NCBI GenBank assembly: GCA_014465955.1
Contig: JACTVT010000024.1
Coordinates: 1-30,459 of the forward strand
Length of the DNA: 30,459 nt
Direction: 5' to 3'
From: Eubacterium sp.
Lineage (GTDB): Bacteria; Bacillota; Clostridia; Oscillospirales; Acutalibacteraceae
The notes under the pieces are model-generated. The model was not told the DNA's origin. It did not search any database and saw only the letters and a list, made by a program, of their open reading frames with translations. Position numbers and translations under genes: made by a program. Numbering within the stretch: the first letter of the stretch is position 1; each line of letters begins with the position of its first letter. Below, piece after piece: positions 24,732-30,459 of this stretch.

Positions 24732-26687
24732 TCAGTCTTTTTTTAACTCCTCAATTTTATCGCGCAGGTATGCCGCATGCTCAAATTCAAGCATTTTGGC
24801 AGCCTCTTTCATTTCTTTTGTCAGGCGCAGAATAAGCAGTTCACGCTCTTTTTTAGGCATACGCTTTTTCCGACCGTCAAGTTTTTCTTTTGATGTAATT
24901 TCAAGAATTTCACGAACATCTTTTTTGATTGTCTGCGGTGTAATACCGTGCTCTTTATTATATTTTTCCTGCAATTCACGTCTGCGGACTGTTTCCGATA
25001 TCGCCTTTTCCATAGACGGCGTAACACTGTCGGCATACATAATAACCTCGCCGTTTGCATTTCGTGCGGCACGGCCGATTGTCTGCACAAGCGAAGTTTC
25101 GGAACGCAGAAATCCCTCTTTATCAGCATCAAGAATGGCAACAAGCGACACCTCGGGAATATCAAGACCCTCTCTTAAAAGGTTAATACCGACAAGAACA
25201 TCAAATTCACCAAGGCGCAGATCTCTTATAATTTCCATACGTTCAATTGTATCAACATCATGGTGCATATAGCGCACTTTAATATCAAAGCCTTCAAGAT
25301 ATGACGTTAAGTCCTCAGCCATTGCTTTGGTAAGTGTTGTAACGAGCACACGCTCTTTCCTCTCAACACGAAGATTGATTTCGGATACAAGGTCGTCCAT
25401 CTGGTCTTCAGTAGGCTTAACGGTAATAATCGGGTCAAGCAGTCCTGTAGGTCTAATAATCTGTTCAACAATCTGCGTTGAATTTTCTTTTTCAAGTGCA
25501 CCCGGTGTTGCCGATGTAAAAATAACCTGATTTATTTTACCGTAAAATTCTTCAAATTTCAGCGGTCTGTTATCAAATGCAGACGGCAGTCTGAAGCCGT
25601 ATTCGATAAGGCTTGCTTTTCGGCTGTGATCACCGCCGTACATACCTCTTACCTGCGGCAGCATAACATGGCTTTCATCACAGAAAAGCAGAAAATCATC
25701 AGGGAAATAATCTATAAGCGTAAACGGTGCATCGCCCGGTTTTCTGCCGCTCATAACAGCAGAATAATTTTCAATGCCTTTGCAGAATCCTGTTTCCTGC
25801 AGCATTTCAATATCGTTCATCGTGCGCTCTTTAATTCGCTGAGCCTCAAGCAATTTACCTTTTTCTTCAAAATAAGCAACACGCTCAACCATTTCGTTAT
25901 AAATTTTATCAAGCGCAATCTTCATCTTTTCATTACCTACAACATAATGAGATGCAGGATAAATACATACGTGAGAAAGCACTGCCTCAATTTTAGCGGT
26001 CAGCGGATTGATTTCACAAATTCTGTCAATTTCATCACCGAAAAACTCAACCCGTATTGCACTGCCGCCCGAGCCTGCAGGGTAAATTTCAAGCGTATCG
26101 CCCCGCACTCTGAATTTGTTGCGGACAAAGTTAATATCATTTCGCTCATACTGAATGGAAACAAGTTTTTTTATCAGTTCATCTCTGCCGTACTGCATAC
26201 CGTTTCGAAGCGAAATAACCATATTGCGATAGTCTATAGGGTCGCCGATTGAATAAATGCAGGAAACTGACGCAACGATGATAACGTCACGCCTTTCGGA
26301 AAGTGCGGCAGTAGCGCTATGGCGCAGTTTGTCTATTTCTTCATTAATTGCGCTGTCTTTTTCAATATAAGTATCGGTTGTAGCAACATAAGCCTCAGGC
26401 TGATAATAGTCATAATAAGAAACAAAATATTCAACTGAATTTTCGGGAAAGAACTCACGGAATTCACTGCAAAGTTGGGCAGCAAGCGTTTTATTATGAG
26501 CCAGAACAAGTGTAGGTCTGTTTACCTTTTCAATAATATTTGCCATTGTAAAGGTTTTGCCCGAGCCTGTAACGCCCATCAGAGTCTGCTCTTTGTCGCC
26601 CCTTAAAACACCTTTGACAAGGCTGTCAATTGCCTCAGGCTGATCACCCGTAGGCTTGAATTTGCTGACTAATTTAAACTTATCCAT
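24732..26687 (-). CDS. uvrB: Excinuclease ABC subunit B (UvrB)
   Basis: The 651-residue helicase-like core of nucleotide excision repair receives damaged DNA from UvrA and recruits UvrC. Landmarks are Walker A GVTGSGKT (38-45), the DNA-gripping beta-hairpin region YYDYYQPEAYVATTDTYIEK, CDESHVMLPQVRGMY (motif II), GINLLREGLDIPE and QTIGRAARN (motifs V and VI), and a C-terminal UVR motif (about 615-650, LEFEHAAYLRDKIEEL) that binds UvrC. The ATG at 26687 follows GGGGAAA by about seven bases. It is the first gene of the uvrB-MATE-uvrA operon. Length and motifs are standard. Confidence 0.98.
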   Translation of the reverse strand: MDKFKLVSKFKPTGDQPEAIDSLVKGVLRGDKEQTLMGVTGSGKTFTMANIIEKVNRPTLVLAHNKTLAAQLCSEFREFFPENSVEYFVSYYDYYQPEAYVATTDTYIEKDSAINEEIDKLRHSATAALSERRDVIIVASVSCIYSIGDPIDYRNMVISLRNGMQYGRDELIKKLVSIQYERNDINFVRNKFRVRGDTLEIYPAGSGGSAIRVEFFGDEIDRICEINPLTAKIEAVLSHVCIYPASHYVVGNEKMKIALDKIYNEMVERVAYFEEKGKLLEAQRIKERTMNDIEMLQETGFCKGIENYSAVMSGRKPGDAPFTLIDYFPDDFLLFCDESHVMLPQVRGMYGGDHSRKASLIEYGFRLPSAFDNRPLKFEEFYGKINQVIFTSATPGALEKENSTQIVEQIIRPTGLLDPIITVKPTEDQMDDLVSEINLRVERKERVLVTTLTKAMAEDLTSYLEGFDIKVRYMHHDVDTIERMEIIRDLRLGEFDVLVGINLLREGLDIPEVSLVAILDADKEGFLRSETSLVQTIGRAARNANGEVIMYADSVTPSMEKAISETVRRRELQEKYNKEHGITPQTIKKDVREILEITSKEKLDGRKKRMPKKERELLILRLTKEMKEAAKMLEFEHAAYLRDKIEELKKD

Positions 26688-26724
26688 AAAAATATTTCCC
26701 CATACAGTACTAAAATATTTTAAT

Positions 26725-26740
26725 CAATTCTGCGCAATTG
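26725..26740. promoter_or_regulatory. Imperfect palindrome at the uvrB transcription start
   Basis: CAATT-CTGCGC-AATTG has five-base inverted arms and overlaps the predicted uvrB start near 26739. No GAAC-N4-GTTC LexA-type box exists anywhere in the 26688-26913 gap. It may be an operator, or a chance AT-rich symmetry. Confidence 0.3.
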
Positions 26741-26745
26741 GAGTT

Positions 26746-26774
26746 ATTGTAACATATTATTCTGCTTTTGTAAA
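26746..26774 (-). promoter_or_regulatory. SigA promoter (extended -10) of the uvrB-MATE-uvrA operon
   Basis: On the minus strand TTTACA (26774..26769), a 17-base spacer and TACAAT (26751..26746) are seen, with TG one base before the -10 (TGTTACAAT). The predicted start near 26739 leaves a leader of about 52 nt before the uvrB ATG. Confidence 0.7.
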
Positions 26775-26805
26775 TCGAAATATACAACAAAATAAAACAA
26801 AAAAC

Positions 26806-26827
26806 GGTGCGATGTAGTCATCGCACC
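26806..26827. repeat. Perfect short palindrome between divergent promoters
   Basis: GGTGCGATG-TAGT-CATCGCACC is a perfect nine-bp hairpin, followed by CCTACAAA on the plus strand. On the minus strand it is followed by GTTTTTTGTTTTATTTTG, which is terminator-like. It sits between the divergent uvrB and pseudouridine synthase promoters, where no transcript needs ending. It may be a dispersed intergenic palindrome or an insulator against antisense transcripts. Confidence 0.6.
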
Positions 26828-26878
26828 CTACAAATTTAATAATGAAGTATTTCAAGAATGGTATGCAGCGAATTTGTA

Positions 26879-26907
26879 TTTACTTTTTGAAAATTGTAAT
26901 ATATAAT
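26879..26907 (+). promoter_or_regulatory. SigA promoter giving a probably leaderless mRNA
   Basis: TTTACT (26879-26884), a 17-base spacer and a perfect TATAAT (26902-26907) predict transcription starting at 26913-26915. That is on the ATG of the pseudouridine synthase gene at 26914, which has no Shine-Dalgarno sequence. Confidence 0.6.
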
Positions 26908-26913
26908 ATCGAT

Positions 26914-27858
26914 ATGAAATCTTACACAATAACAAACAATGACTGCGGCCAGAGGGTTGACAGATTCATTCAGAAAAAATTTCCTAAGCTGCCGAAATCA
27001 CTGATGTTTAAGGAAATACGAAAAAAGAATATAAAGGTCAACAGAAAAAGAACCGACCCGTCGTATCTGCTTCAAAACGGCGATATACTTGAACTTTATC
27101 TGAAAGATGATGTGCTTGAAGAAAAAAAGGTGCATTATGATTTTTTAAATGCGCCGAAAGACATTGACATCATTTATGAAGACGAAAACATTATTCTGCT
27201 TAACAAAAAAATCGGAATGCTTTGTCACCCTGATGGCAGTGAATACGTCAACACATTAATATCAGCCGTTAAACGATATCTTTTTGAAAAGAAAGAGTGG
27301 AATCCGCAGACCGAAAACAATTTCGCCCCTGCCCTTGCCAACAGGATTGACAGAAACACAGGCGGAATTGTTATTGCCTGCAAAAATGCCGAATCCTTAA
27401 AAATTCTCAATGAAAAAATCAAAAACAGAGAAATCGAAAAATACTATCTCTGCGCCGTTTCTGGAATTATGGAGAAAGAGACAGACACACTTGAAGGATA
27501 TCTTACCAAAGATACAAAGAAAAACAAGGTTACTGTTTCAGAAAAACCTACTGACGATGCAAAAAGAATTGTTACAAAATACACAGTTCTTAACAGTTAT
27601 GACGATAAATCACTGCTTGAAATTGACCTTATAACAGGCAGAACACATCAGATAAGAGCACATCTTGCCTCTATCGGTCATCCTCTTATAAATGACGGCA
27701 AGTACGGCGAAAACCACGGCAGATACCGTCAGGCGCTTTACAGTTACAGGCTGAAATTCTGCTTTAAAGATGAAAATGCACTAAGTTATCTTAACGGCAG
27801 AGAATTTACTGTTAAAAACTGCGAAGTTCTGAAAAATTTTAAGGAGAAAAAATACTGA
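26914..27858 (+). CDS. RluA-family pseudouridine synthase (RluC/RluD-like)
   Basis: A 314-residue enzyme that isomerises uridine to pseudouridine in structured RNA, probably 23S rRNA. An N-terminal S4 RNA-binding domain (about 10-65, QRVDRFIQKKFPKLPKS...NGDILEL) precedes the catalytic domain. The catalytic aspartate is Asp146 in NRIDRNTGG (usually HRLDRxTSG), and RTHQIRAHLASIGHPLINDGKYG is fully conserved. The frame is open further upstream to 26842, but the promoter -10 box lies inside that stretch, so 26914 is the likely start. No ribosome site precedes it. The exact rRNA target cannot be assigned. The stop overlaps the next gene as TGATG. Confidence 0.9.
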   Translation: MKSYTITNNDCGQRVDRFIQKKFPKLPKSLMFKEIRKKNIKVNRKRTDPSYLLQNGDILELYLKDDVLEEKKVHYDFLNAPKDIDIIYEDENIILLNKKIGMLCHPDGSEYVNTLISAVKRYLFEKKEWNPQTENNFAPALANRIDRNTGGIVIACKNAESLKILNEKIKNREIEKYYLCAVSGIMEKETDTLEGYLTKDTKKNKVTVSEKPTDDAKRIVTKYTVLNSYDDKSLLEIDLITGRTHQIRAHLASIGHPLINDGKYGENHGRYRQALYSYRLKFCFKDENALSYLNGREFTVKNCEVLKNFKEKKY

Positions 27859-28322
27859 TGAAAAAGGATTTTTTTAGAATAATATCACCGTTTTCGGTTT
27901 TTATAGCGGCAGTACTTGACGTCGGTTCAATCTGGATTTCGGTATTTGTGATTAAGGATTTAGCGTCGGGTAATGCAGATACAATGTCGATAATATTTGC
28001 CGTTATGGTTGTTTTTGCCGTTATTCTTGCTGTCTTATTTACAAAAGAAATTTTTTCAAACGGCATTATTTTTTACGAGGACAGATGCGAATTCAATGCA
28101 ATAGATAATGACAATGTAATTTATTACAAAGATATAGAAAGTATTGAAGAATACAAAGATACAAAAGCAAGCCTCAGAAAAGGTTTCAACGAGCGCAACT
28201 CGCTGATTATTTTTAATCTTAAAAGCGACACTGTTCATACGATTAATATCGGCTTTACAACAAGCAGGACACTGAAAAAAGCAATCGAAAAAATCAATAC
28301 TTACATAAAAAAGAACGGATAA
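27858..28322 (+). CDS. Small two-helix membrane protein of unknown function
   Basis: This 154-residue protein has two membrane helices (about 10-35 and 42-62) followed by a cytoplasmic domain of about 90 residues with alternating beta strands (GIIFYEDRCEFNA, NVIYYKDIESIEEY, SLIIFNLKSDTVHTINIGF) and a C-terminal helix. The arrangement resembles small bacterial PH-like membrane proteins, but I do not recognise a named family. It overlaps the pseudouridine synthase stop by one base, with AAGGAG (27841-27846) upstream, so the two are co-expressed. Its last codons form one arm of a terminator hairpin. Confidence 0.75.
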   Translation: MKKDFFRIISPFSVFIAAVLDVGSIWISVFVIKDLASGNADTMSIIFAVMVVFAVILAVLFTKEIFSNGIIFYEDRCEFNAIDNDNVIYYKDIESIEEYKDTKASLRKGFNERNSLIIFNLKSDTVHTINIGFTTSRTLKKAIEKINTYIKKNG

Positions 28323-28339
28323 ATCATCCGTTCTTTTTT
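28307..28339. terminator. Bidirectional terminator made from two converging gene ends
   Basis: A perfect 14-bp inverted repeat (28307-28320 and 28326-28339) with a five-base loop has A-tracts and T-tracts at its outer ends. The stop codon of the plus-strand gene (28320-28322) and that of the minus-strand gene (28326..28324) both fall in or at the edge of the loop, so the stem is coding on both sides. Confidence 0.85.
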
Positions 28340-29292
28340 AATAAATCAATCAAATTATCATAAGACAGTGATGAGGCGGTGCGGAGCAGTTTTTTATAAC
28401 GCTCCATATTAACATCACTGTGCTCTGTTTCCTTGCTCCAAAGGTGAATTGTCCAATCATCGTTTCCGAAAAATGATGTTACAAGCACGCCTGCAACTGC
28501 CATTTTCACTTTGGAAAGCACATCACGGTCGTAGACCGCCTCAAGAAAATATCTGAACAGAAAATACATTATGATATTCTCATTGCTTTTCGTATTTTCA
28601 ACAACAGGCTCATAGGCTGAATTATTTACTTTATCCACCCACTCATTATTGATAACCTCGGGATTTGTAAAAACCTCTTTAAATGAAATATCCTCGGTGC
28701 CGTCTTTATAATCATCCAATTCAGACTGCAAATTATCTGCACATTCAAGCATTTTAATTAAACGCTCGGCAATACTAAATGATTTATCACGTGCAATTGA
28801 ATAAAACTTTTTTCTCTCCTGAATAAGTTTAAAATAAAGTTGGGCGTCAATATCATTGAGTTCGGGCAGTTCGTTTATAACCGTTATTTCAAAGTCAAAA
28901 TCCTCCTGCAGATTCCACATCATTTCAGAGGCTACGGGGCAGGAAAAAGAAATTCCCATTTCACGTGTTCCGCCGTAATTATTAATAAAACGAGGGAAAG
29001 TTCTGCACGTATAAGGCGTATGCTCACCGCCGATTGCAATATGCATATCGCAGAGATTTTCATCATTCAGAAAAGGACAGCGTTTATTTTCTGTCAGCCT
29101 AAAAATCGTGTTGCCGAACTCATCCTTATCAAGCACACTGTCTATTCTGTTTTTGATTTCGCCGCTGATTGTGCCGTAATAAGCCATTGAGGCGTCGTCA
29201 GCATCAACCTCCCAGCCCTGACAGCAGGAATCAGGGCACTCCCCTGCTATGCATTTAAAATCTTTATAAAACTTTGGCGTAACTAAATTCAT
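28324..29292 (-). CDS. FliB-like cysteine-rich protein (putative lysine-N-methylase)
   Basis: A 322-residue protein of the family annotated as flagellin lysine-N-methylase (FliB-like, related to the YkgJ CxxCxxCC domain). Cysteines at 14, 19, 23 and 24 (CIAGECPDSCC), 72 and 81 (RCPFLNDENLCDMH) and 96 (CRTFPR), with a following SCPVAS, look like metal or Fe-S ligands. The start at 29292 has AGGTGG seven bases upstream and gives the typical 'MNLVTPKFYKDFKC' beginning; the longer frame to 29436 runs through a hairpin and the next gene. No flagellar gene is near, so the substrate may not be flagellin. The C-terminal 200 residues are helical and less conserved. Confidence 0.8.
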   Translation of the reverse strand: MNLVTPKFYKDFKCIAGECPDSCCQGWEVDADDASMAYYGTISGEIKNRIDSVLDKDEFGNTIFRLTENKRCPFLNDENLCDMHIAIGGEHTPYTCRTFPRFINNYGGTREMGISFSCPVASEMMWNLQEDFDFEITVINELPELNDIDAQLYFKLIQERKKFYSIARDKSFSIAERLIKMLECADNLQSELDDYKDGTEDISFKEVFTNPEVINNEWVDKVNNSAYEPVVENTKSNENIIMYFLFRYFLEAVYDRDVLSKVKMAVAGVLVTSFFGNDDWTIHLWSKETEHSDVNMERYKKLLRTASSLSYDNLIDLLKKNG

Positions 29293-29321
29293 AAACAAAC
29301 CACCTACAACAATAAGAAATC

Positions 29322-29343
29322 GGACCGATGAAAACACCGGCCC
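29322..29343 (-). terminator. Hairpin ending the secreted-protein operon
   Basis: Read on the minus strand, GGGCCGGTG-TTTT-CATCGGTCC forms a nine-bp stem with two G-U pairs; on the plus strand those pairs become A-C mismatches. A moderately T-rich tail (GATTTCTTATTG) follows. It lies between the 132-residue gene and the FliB-like gene. Confidence 0.55.
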
Positions 29344-29353
29344 TGAAAATAAT

Positions 29354-29752
29354 TTAATAATATAAAAATCTGACTGAAGTTTCGGTATCAGCCTCAAATG
29401 TCGCTTTAAGACGATAAGTATATAAAATATTAACATTTATATCTTTAGCAAGCGATAAAGATGTACCCGTGCCGGTTTTGGCATAAGTTATATAAGGAGA
29501 ATATTCACCGTCTTTCTTCTTCTGAATCTGAAGTTGAATGTAAAGATCGGCTGATTTTTTGGTCATCATTACACCGCTTACATATAATGTTATACCTTTT
29601 TTATTAAAACTTGGAATTACCTGATCGATTATTGCCATTCTCGGCTGAATTACATAATCTTCATCACTTGTCTGTCCGAAAACAGTTGTTGCACTAAAGC
29701 AGGATAAAACAGTAATTAACGCTAAAGCAACAGATAAAAATTTCTTTGTCAC
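29354..29752 (-). CDS. Small secreted protein of unknown function
   Basis: A 132-residue protein with a clear signal peptide (MTKKFLSVALALITVLSCFSA, cleavage probably after VFG at about residue 26). The mature part of about 105 residues is beta-rich (GITLYVSGVMM, ADLYIQLQIQKKKDGEY, VNILYTYRLKATFEA) and looks like a small immunoglobulin-like domain, with no catalytic motif and no LPxTG anchor. It starts with GTG at 29752, seven bases after GAGGTG, and lies 20 nt after the DUF4367-like gene, so both are likely in one operon. I do not recognise a family. Confidence 0.75.
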   Translation of the reverse strand: MTKKFLSVALALITVLSCFSATTVFGQTSDEDYVIQPRMAIIDQVIPSFNKKGITLYVSGVMMTKKSADLYIQLQIQKKKDGEYSPYITYAKTGTGTSLSLAKDINVNILYTYRLKATFEADTETSVRFLYY

Positions 29753-29772
29753 TCAAAATCACCTCGTGAAAA

Positions 29773-30402
29773 TTATTTCAAATGCCTTGCGATTTCAAGC
29801 GCTTCATCTTTATCAACAGTTGATTTTACGGTATAAATATATTTGCCGTCATTCCATATAAAACCGTTATTGCCCTCATTATAATAAGAAACAAACTTAA
29901 TTCCGTCAGCCGTAACAGTTTCTGTACTGTTTTTTTCACTGTCAAACTGAACGGGATAATTAATACCGCCTTTATACAAAGCAATCTGATTTCCGTTATA
30001 TTCAAAAACATAATATATCATATATTCGCTGACAGTTTCATTCACTTTTTTGAAATCATCAGGCATATAACCTATTTCCATTTCTTCAACAGGAATATCT
30101 TTTGTTTCAGCAACAACTTTATATTCGGAATAAATACCGAAATCAGTAACTTCATAAGCCTTTGTTCTCGGAAAGCCGATAACGGTAACCGTTAAAGACA
30201 ATATAACAGCAGCAACCGCAAATACTTTTAATGCAGTCTTTATTGAATTATACCGTTTTTTACCGCTCATTTTTTCAAAAAGCAGTTTCATAGCCGATTC
30301 ATGCTCTTGGCTGAATGATACCGGTTCATCATCAAATTCAGGAACAGAATCTGCCACACTTTTTTCCGCCATTAAAAGCGCATTGTAATAACTATTTGTC
30401 AT
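29773..30402 (-). CDS. Single-pass membrane protein with DUF4367-like outer domain
   Basis: This 209-residue protein has a cytoplasmic N-terminal part (1-50, acidic, with QEHESAMKLLFEKM), one membrane helix (about 53-73) and an outer domain (75-209). The outer pattern 'GYMPDDFKKV ... YYVFEYNGNQIALYKG ... SYYNEGNNGFIWNDGKYIYTV ... DKDEALEIAR' fits DUF4367. This topology is typical of putative anti-sigma or surface-sensing proteins encoded after ECF sigma genes. I start it at the ATG at 30402 with AAGGTG just upstream; a TTG at 30441 is less likely. No sigma-factor end is visible in the 57 bases left before the window edge. Confidence 0.75.
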   Translation of the reverse strand: MTNSYYNALLMAEKSVADSVPEFDDEPVSFSQEHESAMKLLFEKMSGKKRYNSIKTALKVFAVAAVILSLTVTVIGFPRTKAYEVTDFGIYSEYKVVAETKDIPVEEMEIGYMPDDFKKVNETVSEYMIYYVFEYNGNQIALYKGGINYPVQFDSEKNSTETVTADGIKFVSYYNEGNNGFIWNDGKYIYTVKSTVDKDEALEIARHLK

Positions 30403-30459
30403 AAAGCACCTTAAAATTGCAAGACTATATAAATTGTACAACTTATATGATTTATTTTA

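Noticed and set aside
24219..24746. Open frame of 175 codons on the plus strand
   Set aside because: It is fully antisense to the N-terminal half of the MATE exporter gene, which has the clear family pattern.
25626..26252. Open frame of 208 codons on the plus strand
   Set aside because: It is the complement of the conserved uvrB coding region. Its composition (rich in N, F, I, H) is that of a shadow frame, and it has no ribosome site or promoter.
29293..29436. N-terminal extension of the FliB-like protein
   Set aside because: It would run through a terminator hairpin and overlap the preceding gene. The ATG at 29292 has a good ribosome site and matches the usual start of the family.
30403..30459. 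End of an ECF sigma gene upstream of the DUF4367-like protein
   Set aside because: One frame reads up to a TAA near 30406, but the roughly 14 residues available show no sigma-factor tail. The evidence is too short to call.

Overview
The window reads as chromosomal DNA of a low-GC, endospore-forming anaerobic Firmicute. The best guess is class Clostridia, Oscillospirales/Ruminococcaceae-like; this is inferred from gene content and codon use, not from a marker gene. Supporting evidence is the spoIIIA sporulation operon, the forespore sigma factor SigG, a ferredoxin-type Ech [NiFe] hydrogenase and a long-form PRPP synthetase. Genes are tightly packed and no intergenic stretch exceeds about 230 bases. 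I saw no tRNA, rRNA, CRISPR array, transposase or integrase.

Region 1 (1-3334, minus strand): spoIIIAA-AB-AC-AD-AE and the start of spoIIIAF, which runs off the left edge. These encode the mother-cell half of the channel needed for SigG activity in the forespore. Region 2 (3473-8460, plus): a 1050-residue membrane protein that appears to fuse a GtrA/GtcA-like flippase domain to a YfhO-like GT-C transferase, then a PRPP synthetase and a small anchored protein. A perfect hairpin at 8498-8529 separates these from the converging next operon.

Region 3 (8539-18596, minus): a roughly 10-kb operon encoding a complete six-subunit Ech-type group 4 [NiFe] hydrogenase (echABCDEF) followed by maturation genes hypF, hypC, hypD and hypE. 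Complete CxxC nickel-ligand pairs at both ends of EchE show it is a hydrogenase and not complex I. The EchF position holds an enlarged polyferredoxin with six intact 4Fe-4S motifs in three tandem didomains. The operon has a clear SigA-type promoter with a perfect 15-bp palindrome in its spacer. HypA, HypB and a maturation endopeptidase are not here; EchE ends three residues after its last cysteine, so it has no peptide to cleave.

Region 4 (18690-26774): sigG on its own (plus), a bidirectional terminator, then on the minus strand an AraC/GyrI-type regulator and the operon uvrB-MATE exporter-uvrA for nucleotide excision repair. Region 5 (26879-30459): an RluA-family pseudouridine synthase that appears to be leaderless and is coupled to a small membrane protein (plus), converging on a FliB-like cysteine-rich protein. 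Beyond these, on the minus strand, lie a small secreted protein and a DUF4367-like membrane protein.

The most notable observations are the triplicated EchF, the GtrA-YfhO fusion, the palindromic operator candidates in the ech and uvrB promoters, the likely leaderless pseudouridine synthase, the MATE gene embedded between uvrB and uvrA, and a 74-nt overlap of spoIIIAA with spoIIIAB.
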